From Oehlia diaphana (lineage: Eukaryota > Glomeromycota > Glomeromycetes > Glomerales > Glomeraceae), in assembly GCA_003833135.1 (NCBI GenBank), contig QZLH01000063.1:107055-120377 (forward strand): 13,323 nt of DNA, given 5' to 3'. Both the position numbers and the translations under genes were made by a program. Under the pieces are notes generated by a model. The model was not told where the DNA came from and ran no database searches. It saw only the letters and a list, made by a program, of their open reading frames with translations. Positions 1 through 7,818 of the stretch are shown here, one piece after another (positions within the stretch are counted from its first letter, which is position 1; every line of letters starts with the position of its first letter).

Positions 1-204
1 TACTTGCGTCACATAATCTGCAACATGGAGATTTTATCTCGGAATTTCAATTTGTTAATAAAACAACTTTATTAAATTTACTAATTTATTGCTACAACGA
101 TCAACAATATATACATAAAATATTTCAAACGATAAGTAAGTTTTATAATTATATGTAAAATTAAAATTATATACATAAAAAAAAATAGATTTTTAAAATT
201 TTAT
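1..204. other. 3' flank of the hAT gene, no gene seen
   Basis: AT-rich sequence downstream of the hAT stop codon on the minus strand. An AATAAA hexamer on the minus strand (positions 199-204) directly follows the stop and could act as a poly(A) signal. The short string ATATACATAAAA occurs twice (near 109 and 170). No terminal inverted repeat or target-site duplication matching the gene's other side could be found by eye, so the element end may lie outside the window. Confidence 0.4.
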
Positions 205-2483
205 TCAATCAACAACTTCTTCGATAAATTCGTCCAATAAATCCTCTACATCGTAATCGAAATTTCCTCTCCCTTCACTTTCATTCTCATCATCATTCTC
301 ATCATTATCATCATCATAATCATCATCATTAATTTTTTCGTATTCGTCATCAGAATCATCAAGAATATCGTCCGGAATCTCCCCGATTTCTTTAATTACT
401 AAATCGTGTGATAAATCGACAAATTTATCGATCCATATATCTTCTATTAGAACAATACAATTATCTGGAGGAACTGTAATTTGATGGGATGAACTTTCAT
501 TCGGTAAAACGTCACATTCATCATCATCATCATCATTTGTTTCTGCCAGAGCTTCTGCAATTCGAATGTTCATTTCAGTTTCGCTAATACGAGTATTATT
601 TTTTTCTATACCGTAAAACCCAAGCTCTGTCTTGGCATTGGACTTCCAATGCATGATCATTTTACCCATGGATTCTAGTCGACTTATATTTAAATTTAAA
701 CGTCGATCATTAAATAACCAACCGAGAGTAGAAAATCCTCTTTCGCAGCTAGCTGAATTTGGACAAATCGCTAATAAATGGCGCGCAATTCTTGGGAGGC
801 TGTTCGGTCGAGGGTCAGTATCAATCAAATTCCACCAGTTTAAAGGATCATCTAGAGAGCAAGACTCGTCGAGATCGAAGGGTGACTTACCATCACGGTA
901 ATCTTTGATTTGCTCGCATAAAGTTCTAGATTCCTTAAGATCAAATCCTAACCTCTTCCCAATAGTAGTGGCACATCTCACGATTCTTGAATAAGCTTTA
1001 TCTTTAAGAGGTTTATTCCTAAATCGTGGATCTAGGAAAAAGCAGGTAATATATTTATCGTCATCAAATTCCTTAAATCTTTCGTTCATCACGTTGAAAC
1101 AATGGTTACGAAAGTTTTGATTGAAAGACCTGGGCAATTTTTTTAAAACTGCTGATAGTCGTATCAAACTTAAAAAACAATCTCCAAGCGTTGCTGATTT
1201 GGATTCTAAAGCCAAGACGGCTTTTCTCAATGGATTCAATACGAACGAAAGAATACGCAAATCGGAAAAAAAATTTCGTGTTTGGATTACACGTTTGACT
1301 TTGTCGTTCAATAAATTACTGTCGTTAGTAATAATTTGTTCTAGTACCGTTTCCAATCTAATTATTGAATCCACTGAATCGCTGGCAGTTGTCCACCGCG
1401 TTTTGCAATACAACTTTATACCTCCTCCGCGAATATTATTTTCTTTGATGAGTTGTGTAAGTTTTGCGCCAGCTTGGTGAGAACTTTTGAAAAATGAGCC
1501 TAAAATATTGACCTTCCGCAATAAACGATCGCCAAAACTTTCTTTAACAATATCGCATGCGATCAGATTTACTGCATGCGCGATACATCTAACATTCTCG
1601 ATATTAGGATACTTTTCTTGAAGTGTCGCGCGTGCGTTTCGTACGTTTGCGGCGTTATCAGATACAATCGCCGATATTTTATTTGATCCAATTTTTTCAA
1701 TTATTTCTCCAACCACTTGCGCTACGTAATTAGCCGTATGAGAGTTTTCGGATAAATCAACAAGTTTGTATAGATACTCCTCCCTTGTGGGAGTCATGAT
1801 AACGAAGTTCCAAATCGAACGATGAGTAGGAGAGGTCCAACCATCGAAAGCTGAATTATAAGTTATAACAATATTATTTTTAAATTATGCATTTAAATAT
1901 TATTTAAAAAGTATATTAACAAACCCAATGTTAAATTGGCTCCATTTTCAATGACAGTCGTTACAGTCGAATTTACCAATGCTAACTCCCTTTCAAGTAA
2001 TTGATCTGACAAGAATTCTCTGGTTGGCAACTCATATGCAGAATTGAGCTCCTTTACGAAGTTAACAAAAAATGGATGTTCGACTATCCGAAACGAAATG
2101 CTGCATGCGACGAAAAATTTAGCCAGAGCACGATTAATTCTCGTTACTCTAGCATCAGGGATCTTCGTAGAATCATGATAATCCGTCATAGTTAGTTGAT
2201 TATTGGCAACTATTTTTCTTTTTTTATTGGTTTTATCTTCTCGTTCTAATACTTTACTCAAATATCTTCTGACAACAGACGCTGGGGCCTCTGAACAGTG
2301 ATTGGCGAGGTGCTCTTCAAGTTTTGAAACATCTCCTCTTGACCAGGAAAAATTACAATATTTACAGGTGGCCTGATATTTTCCTGAACCAACGTGGCTT
2401 CCTCTAGTAATGTCTTCCCAGATAGAACTAAGTGGCCTTCCTCCTCTATTTTTATTTTTTTCTGAGTCGAAGGTGCTGGTCAT
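205..2483 (-). CDS. hAT-family transposase with BED zinc finger, two exons, apparently intact
   Basis: This encodes a nuclear cut-and-paste DNA transposase. Exon 1 (2483-1925) and exon 2 (1850-205) join in phase across a GT-AG intron to give 734 residues. Residues 17-65 form a BED finger (C40, C43, H58, then H62 or C63). The RNase H-like core shows the three hAT acidic residues: D189 in FDGWT, which the splice itself creates, D251 in VSDNAAN, and E556 in SCERGFSTLGW. The hAT C-x2-H motif is C275 and H278 (RCIAH). Residues about 535-595 are the hAT dimerisation region. The tail from about 620 is very acidic (runs of D/E), encoded by GAT/GAA-rich triplets near 285-340 and 516-536. Tryptophan codons are all TGG and no stop interrupts the joined frame, unlike the other transposase genes here. 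ATG at 2483 is chosen because the BED domain follows at once. The terminal repeats were not identified. Family assignment is firm; activity is inferred. Confidence 0.9.
1851..1924 (-). other. intron of the hAT transposase gene (74 bases)
   Basis: On the minus strand the donor is GTTTGT at 1924 and the acceptor is TTCAG ending at 1851. It is a phase 1 intron: the last exon-1 base (1925) plus two exon-2 bases form GCT (Ala). Removing it changes a frame that ends in stop at 1893 into NLTLAFDGWT, the conserved hAT sequence around the first catalytic Asp. That restoration of a family motif is the main evidence. Confidence 0.85.
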
Positions 2484-2765
2484 AATGAAATTTTTTTTTT
2501 ATTTTGTATGTATTTAAGTAAAGAAAGTAATGTGGGGCGAACCGCGAACACGAAATAATTTAAACTATCCATAATGGATATCATATGACATGAGTCAATT
2601 TCAGGGCCTAGATTAAAAGCTTGGGTAATGGTAATATGAATGAATAAAAAATAAAAAAAACGAAAGGTAACCTTTGAAGATCATAAGATTATCATTAAAA
2701 TGTTGTGTTCAAATATGATTGGTTGTGATCATGTGGTGACTTGTACTATTAAAAAAGTGAAACAA
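2484..2765. other. 5' flank of the hAT gene, no gene seen
   Basis: This non-coding stretch lies between the hAT start and the foldback cluster. It should contain the hAT promoter (minus strand), but no convincing TATA box or other element could be picked out. It is less AT-rich than the rest around 2531-2552 (GTGGGGCGAACCGCG), which might be a regulatory patch or part of the element's subterminal region. The helicase gene that breaks off at 2956 does not resume here in any frame I checked. Confidence 0.3.
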
Positions 2766-2840
2766 TGCCGAAACTATAATTAAATATTAATATGCATTAT
2801 GCCAAAATTATGCCGAAATGCCGAAATGGTTTCGGCATTT
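2766..2840. repeat. degenerate TGCCGAAA / TTTCGGCA units with a hairpin
   Basis: Several copies of TGCCGAAA and its complement are scattered here, some decayed to TGCCAAAA. An 11-base perfect inverted repeat (2816-2826 and 2830-2840, spaced by TGG) would form a tight hairpin. The stretch abuts the better preserved 122-base repeat and uses the same 8-base motif, so it is probably an extension of the same family. Confidence 0.75.
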
Positions 2841-2962
2841 CGGCAGTTTCGGCAGTTTCGGCATTTCAGCATTTTTAGTTGCTTGCCGAAACCTAGTTTC
2901 AGCAGTTTCAGCAGTTTCGGCATGCCGAAACTCCTTAGTTTCGGCAAGCAACCTTAGATACA
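2841..2962. repeat. 122-base foldback repeat, copy 1
   Basis: This is built from TTTCGGCAG-like modules. An 18-base perfect palindrome sits at 2914-2931 (GTTTCGGCATGCCGAAAC). It is enclosed by 15-base perfect inverted arms GTTGCTTGCCGAAAC (2878-2892) and GTTTCGGCAAGCAAC (2938-2952). The same 122 bases recur at 6669-6790 in the same orientation with four substitutions, all CG versus CA. The right boundary is where the two copies diverge after CTTAGATACA. The helicase reading frame enters at its right side and is lost. It may be a small non-autonomous foldback element or a dispersed satellite unit; no coding capacity. Confidence 0.85.
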
Positions 2963-4258
2963 TTTATTCCCATTCCAAATGCAGATGTTGCTGACATTAT
3001 TTTAATTATTCCATTTTTCCATGCATTAGAGGTGGCAGTTTGTTCTGAACTAGACATCTTTCCATGATACATAGCTACAATAGAAGGGTCAAATGCTTTT
3101 CGCAATTCATCAGTAATATCAATACAATGTTGAATGGTAGCGGAAAATATAATTACTCGTCCTTCATGATTATCTAAAAGATTAAACACTGCCTGGTAAA
3201 GTTTTTTTTTCCCTATTGGTTTTGGTTGAACTTCCAATGCAATATCCTGACGATGAATTATAGGACTTCTAATAACTTTCAAGTTTGGTCTTTCTAAGAC
3301 TGTCTCAATTTTAGCTGCATCTTCAGGTGAACATGTAGCTGTTAATGCAAGTAAAGGAACAGAGGGAAAATCTTGTTTGATACATTTTAGCTGATGCCAT
3401 GAATCTCTATTATAAAATAATGGTGATTATATATTTATGATTTAAAATAATAAATGTAACATTTTTTAACATTTTTTACTTACCGAAATCCTTTATAACT
3501 AATAATGCAATGGGTTTCATCAATTACGAACTGTAGACCTCGGGTAGTGGATATATTTTGTAGCATATTCCGAAACTTTAGATTTTTGACGTATTTTTCT
3601 GGGGTTATGAATAGAATCCGAATCAACCCTAAAGCAATTTCAGAAACAATTTTTTCTTGTACTTGTGGTGATTGTTCTGATGATGCATATAGCATAGCAG
3701 CTGGTATGCCAAATTTAACCATTTCACGCTAATATATTATTAAAAACTAATTTAGTAATATCTATTTGTTGTAAAGTATATAGTATTATATTGTTATTAC
3801 CACTTGATCATCCATCAGCGATTTTTGAGGTGTAAAAACTACTGTTAATGCTTGAGAAAGTATACTTGCTGCTGCATAGATTAAACTTTTTCCTCCGCCA
3901 GTTCTTAGTATAGTCAAAGTATTTTGTCCAGATAAAAATGATTCTATACTTTCGCATTGAAGTTCTCTATATCTTTCAAATCCAAAAAATTGAACAATAG
4001 ATGATATAGCTAATTCTCTACTTGAAGATGAATTTGATGCTTGTTGATTTCGTAATTTTGGTAAAGAACTTGGCAAATTATTTTTCAGCAAGAACCCACA
4101 TAAGTTACATAAACCACTTGAATATTTTTTGGCGAAAGATTGACCCCAATACATTTCAAACATAAAGTTTTAAATGACGGAACTAAATTGGCAAATGATG
4201 GTATAAATTTGTTTTTGTTTATTTCTTCATGAACTTGTCGTCCGTATGGAACTAAATC
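2956..4258 (-). pseudogene. RecQ-like superfamily II DNA helicase half of the fused gene, truncated
   Basis: An ATP-dependent DNA helicase domain in three exons (4258-3801, 3728-3484, 3406-2956). The introns are 3729-3800 (GTAATA to TTAG) and 3407-3483 (GTAAGT to ATAG). Motifs in order: GFERYRELQ (RecQ Q-motif region), RTGGGKS (Walker A), TPQKSLMDDQV (Ia), LFITPEKY (Ib), VIDETHCI (motif II, DETH instead of DEAH), LLALTATC (III), VIIFSAT (IV) and SAFGMGIN (V). Motif VI and all later parts are absent because the frame runs into the foldback repeat. Before the helicase lie two Cys pairs, CLKC and CNLC, now in different frames; one base lost from the A run at 4125-4130 would explain it. The first exon continues directly from the transposase exon across the intron at 4259-4319, so this is not a separate gene. 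The helicase call is firm; function is lost. Confidence 0.88.
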
Positions 4259-4319
4259 CTAGAAAAATTGAAAGTATGTATCAAATAATTTTAAATTATA
4301 AATAATAACAATATTTTAC

Positions 4320-6667
4320 CTGTGTAAAATCAAAAGTTTCTAAATTTTTTTTTTGATTAATAATTTTTTCTGCTCTTGTTTGGTTTCTTTTTTCAATTGC
4401 CATTATATTACTTTTTCTTTTTTGATCTCGGTGTTTCCATATTTTCAATAAATTGTTTTCATCTTGCAGAGAAAATTGTGGCAAATCTCCTGCTTTACGA
4501 AGTTGGCATTGAAGATCTACAAAACCATTGTTGTTATGAATAACAGAAAGTGCATGACGTGCTTTGAATGACTTGGGATAATCAGTTTTTTTTTCTGTAT
4601 AATTTAATTTTAAACGATTAAAAGCTTCATTATAACTAGTACGTATAGTAGTTATTAAACTTTGATCATCTTTCAATTTGGTAATCCTTTTGAGAAATTC
4701 CACTAAACGTAAACATTGGTCTTCATTTACATCAACTAAATTGGGAGTTGGTAGTATAAGATCTGGATTTTCAACAATCCAACACACTTCAGGCCAGCAT
4801 TTTTCATGGTTACCTCGCAAATGTTGTACTATTCCAATGGTATGCATCCATGCTAATTCAGCGTCTGTTGGAGTTGATATATCTGGATTATTAGCTCTAC
4901 TAGCTGCAGCATAAACACATCGTGTATAGTATTTCATTATTTGCTGTTCAAGATGCTTCCAATTTCGATCAGATGCTATAAAAAAAATAGTAAATACTTG
5001 TTTCATATTATTAAAGTTTAACAAATGAAGTTTTCACTAATTACCTATTTTTGATCATACTAACTTGGCTTTATGTTTTAAGTCAGCAAAGATTTGATTT
5101 ACAATACTTAATAAACCCAAAGTTTTATTCGTAGTGAGATCTCCATCAACTCCAACATTTAGTTTTATATTATATTCTTCGATTATAGTAGTAATTTTCT
5201 CAACAATGGCAATTAATATTGCATGCTCCATTTGTTGTGAACTTTTATCATAATTGCCTTTTTGGATTATTACTGCATTCCCTTTCTGATTCTGATATTC
5301 CCATTTTTTTTCTACAACATGAAAAGCTAATATAGGCCGATGTTCATATCCTGTAAAGTATCTAATATCATTATATGTGATATATAAATAAATAATTTAA
5401 AAAAAAAAATAACACGAACCTTCTAATTCACCATTAAAAATAAATTCACCACTAGCTTGATGCCTCACGTACATGACTCCATGCACAATCAAATGATACT
5501 TCTAAAAGATCTTGACCCTTATTTTGCAAATAATCACATACCTCTCTCAAAGCATTATTTGCACTAAGGTCAGCTGCTTGATACAAATTTTCAAAGTATT
5601 CCTCTTGCTTATTATAATATTGTTGATGGCCATTTTGTTTTGTAATTCCTAGAAAAGCTAATATTGAACGTAACTCTTCTCTATTTACTCCACCAATTAA
5701 ACTAGCACCTGTTATACACTTGGAAAAATCTTGACCATTTTGCTCATTATGATATTCCGTACTATTGGAACATGATCGGCACTTTACATCAACTTGAACT
5801 TCTAATCCATTTGTCTTAATTTTAAATTTTCAATTACTACTATTTGTATCATGACATATAATGCATGGTTGATTAGAAATTAATTGTAAAAATACGTCAG
5901 TGCTAATGAGGATCGTAGAACCTAATTTTGATTTTTGAATAAGATTTTGTATTATACTATTGGTATCAGATTCATTAGTGTCAGAAGTTACGTTATCTTC
6001 TGTTTATCTCTAAAAAATTTAAAACATAAAAATAATTAATAATTTATTAAAACAATAAATAAAAAGATTATTATACTATACTCTGATAATTTGGAATCTG
6101 ATTTCAATTGGTTATTCAATTTATGAATTGTATCTAATGATCTACGTAATCGTTTTTTAGTTACTTTTAATTCATTTCGTATTTCATTAATTTGGTTTTG
6201 TGATTCTACCAATTTTACACCCATAGCTTGTATTATTTGTGATCCTTGCCATCCATTTGCTGATATAGGTAATCCATCTTTAATTATTCTCCCATTATTT
6301 AGGTCATCAAAGTATAAATCCTGTTGTATTTCTTGGGACTTTCTTTTCGCCTGTTTTAGAAGTTTATCTCGTTTTTTCTCTGCATGATAGAACTCCCCAT
6401 TCATTTGAAATAATGTTGGATTATTGTGTGAAATAAACCCTCATAATGATTGAACATTTGATTTACAAGTGAAACCTAATAAGAAAGTAATAGAAATTGT
6501 ACCAGTATATTTAATATCTGGAGTATTAGTAATATATTTTCATAAATTATTAAGATCATATGCAATTTGTGTTTGTCGAATATTAGTAAAACTTGAATCA
6601 GAAGCATAATCAGTCCATCTGTATAATATTTTATTTTGTTCAGTAGACCATTCCAAATTAAATTTGA
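4320..6667 (-). pseudogene. DDE-type transposase half of the fused gene (Academ-like), decayed
   Basis: Exons 6667-6077, 5999-5420, 5350-5045 and 4975-4320. The inferred introns are 6000-6076 (GTATAA to ACAG, least certain), 5351-5419 (GTTCGT to ACAG) and 4976-5044 (GTAATT to ATAG). Domains in order: a lysine-rich, probably coiled-coil stretch (about 6400-6080); a Cys cluster CIICH and CRSC (5865-5765), likely zinc-binding; SLIGGVNREEL; then SFDCAWSHVRE (5490) and VGVDGDLTTNKT (5157), whose Asp residues are the best candidates for the catalytic pair; and HLRGNHEKCWPEVCW (about 4825). Damage: TGA codons at 6540-6542, 6441-6443 and 5830-5832, each where Trp fits (for example SN*KFK), TGA at 5055-5057, and a frameshift near 5460 between VREA and QASGEF. 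The lowest exon ends ACACAG and splices in phase 0 into the helicase half. That exon's frame remains open upstream to an ATG at 5024, but those extra residues are intronic. The N-terminus is missing. Confidence 0.65.
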
Positions 6668-6668
6668 N

Positions 6669-6790
6669 CGGCAGTTTCGGCAGTTTCGGCATTTCGGCAT
6701 TTTTAGTTGCTTGCCAAAACCTAGTTTCGGCAGTTTCGGCAGTTTCGGCATGCCGAAACTCCTTAGTTTCGGCAAGCAACCTTAGATACA
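6669..6790. repeat. 122-base foldback repeat, copy 2
   Basis: Same sequence and orientation as 2841-2962, with four CG/CA differences. It joins two unrelated coding fragments: the transposase-helicase gene begins on its left at 6667 and a BED-hAT fragment ends on its right at 6784. The outer decayed TGCCGAAA units seen left of copy 1 are absent here. The inner palindrome GTTTCGGCATGCCGAAAC is intact; one inverted arm carries a G-to-A change (GCCAAAAC). Confidence 0.85.
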
Positions 6791-7301
6791 ACTTTAAATG
6801 AAAGATCACAACATACGAACAACCGTGTAAGAATATGGTTGCATTTTATTATTTTTGCTATTTTTAATTTGCTACTTTCAAATATTGACGTTATTTTTTT
6901 TGTTTCTTTTAGTTGTAATCTTATTATCATTATTTGGTGTATTATAATTCAATTTTAATGCTGATCTCTTCCTTATTTTTTAAAGAAAAATTTGTTTTAC
7001 TTCACTCAGTAGTCGGTACCTTATGACATGAAAGAGCTAAATGGTCAACTATCTCATTTGTCTTTTCTACAGTTCTCTTCTATTTGCATGATTTATATAT
7101 ACATCCAACATATCCATACTTTTTTTCTCTAAATTCATCAAAATAATCCCAAACTTGGTTTTTTTTTCTACCACAACTTTTTTGTTCTTGAAAGGGAAAT
7201 ATGTCAGAAAGTAGATTATATTCAGGATACTAGTCTTCTCAAATATCTTTTTGGTAGTCTTCTTAGTAGTTGATTTTGTCCTGATAATTCATATTTTCCA
7301 T
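6784..7301 (-). pseudogene. N-terminal fragment of a second hAT transposase (BED finger), dead
   Basis: Reading from an ATG at 7301 (or 7292), the minus strand gives YPEYNLLSD, then a BED finger: VWDYFDEFREKKYGYVGC with later KSCK and HLALSCHKVP (about 7155-7020). In another frame follow ITSIFESSKLKIAK (about 6894-6853) and RLFVCCDLSFKVVS (6825-6784), the familiar hAT order BED, linker, start of the pre-catalytic region. The frame then ends abruptly at the foldback repeat, before any catalytic residue. Stops at 7263-7265 (TAA), 7239-7241 (TGA), 7230-7232 (TAG) and 7080-7082 (TAG) plus at least one frameshift between 7080 and 6900 kill it; three of the stops sit where Trp fits. It is a different hAT subfamily from the intact gene at 205-2483. 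Confidence 0.72.
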
Positions 7302-7439
7302 TTTATTAGCTGAATAAAAGATTGAGCTTAGCTTTTTGAAAAAAAAAAATTTTTTTGTGTTGAAAAAAGTGTAAGTTCAGAAATAGAAGTTAAATTAATA
7401 CAAAACTTAGATTATTAATTAACAGCAATGTTGGCATTT
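7302..7439. other. spacer, no gene seen
   Basis: AT-rich non-coding stretch upstream of the hAT fragment, including a mixed A/T homopolymer tract near 7340-7357. It could hold remains of the hAT promoter; nothing specific can be supported. Confidence 0.3.
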
Positions 7440-7615
7440 TCTGAAATCTGGAATCTAGAAATATATATTCCAAATTGATTCCAGTAGTTTTTGAAGTATT
7501 GGAATTAAATTTTCAGATTCCAGAAATCATTGGAATCAATTTGGAATCAAAATTCTAATGTTTCAGATTCCAGTTTTCAGTAAAATTTTTATTGAAAACT
7601 GGAATTTCCCATCAC
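7440..7615. repeat. palindromic GGAATC / GATTCC motif cluster
   Basis: The heptamer TGGAATC and its complement GATTCCA recur about eight times in both orientations. Clear inverted pairs are CTGGAATC (7448-7455) with GATTCCAG (7477-7484), and the 13-base perfect arms ATTCCAGTTTTCA (7567-7579) and TGAAAACTGGAAT (7593-7605). It is a foldback-type repeat unrelated in sequence to the TTTCGGCA family. Confidence 0.75.
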
Positions 7616-7659
7616 TGATTAACAGATATCACTAATCAGTAATCATATGGTTAATTAGT

Positions 7660-7745
7660 AATCTATTCATTTTGACCCTTACAATATATTTCGATCCTTA
7701 CAATCTATTTTGACCCTTGTAATGATTTTGACCCTCATATTTAAT
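7660..7745. repeat. TTTTGACCCTTACAAT minisatellite-like repeat
   Basis: Four degenerate copies of a unit of about 20-25 bases, cores at roughly 7670, 7689, 7709 and 7726 (TTTTGACCCTTACAAT, TTTCGATCCTTACAAT, TTTTGACCCTTGTAAT, TTTTGACCCTCAT). Complementary pieces (GGTCAAAATT at 7811) occur just to the right, where the MULE coding frame ends. Confidence 0.65.
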
Positions 7746-7818
7746 TATAACTATCTGACTTTTTATGACTTAAAGTCAAAATTAATTTTGATCATTTTGA
7801 CCATTTCAGAGGTCAAAA

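Larger units (their letters stand above)
2956..6667 (-). mobile_element. truncated Academ-H-like transposon fragment (transposase joined to RecQ-like helicase)
   Basis: One spliced gene covers this interval on the minus strand: N-terminal region, DDE-type transposase, then superfamily II helicase. Academ transposons carrying a helicase (Academ-H) are known from animals and fungi, and this architecture fits them best; a Mutator-like or Kolobok-like relative is the alternative, since I judged the transposase from motifs only. Both ends are missing: the gene is broken within the helicase at 2956 and before the conserved N-terminus at 6667, each time at a copy of the 122-base repeat. No terminal inverted repeats of the original element remain visible. 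An ambiguous base (n) lies at 6668, right at the right-hand junction. Confidence 0.6.

Noticed and set aside
632..1480. Plus-strand open frames at 632-901 and 1121-1480
   Set aside because: They lie antisense to the well-supported hAT exon 2 and show no domain of their own.
2602..2625. CAGGGCCTAGATTAAAAGC as a hAT terminal inverted repeat
   Set aside because: It begins like a hAT end, but it points away from the hAT gene, and no inverted partner or 8-base duplication could be found in the window.
3505..4914. Plus-strand open frames at 3505-3732 and 4678-4914
   Set aside because: They are antisense to helicase and transposase exons with recognisable motifs.
6476..6809. Minus-strand open frames running through the foldback repeat at 6669-6790
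   Set aside because: The repeat part translates to PKLPKLP or AETAET text only because of the 9-base module; the genuine coding part is the Academ-like N-terminal exon left of 6667.
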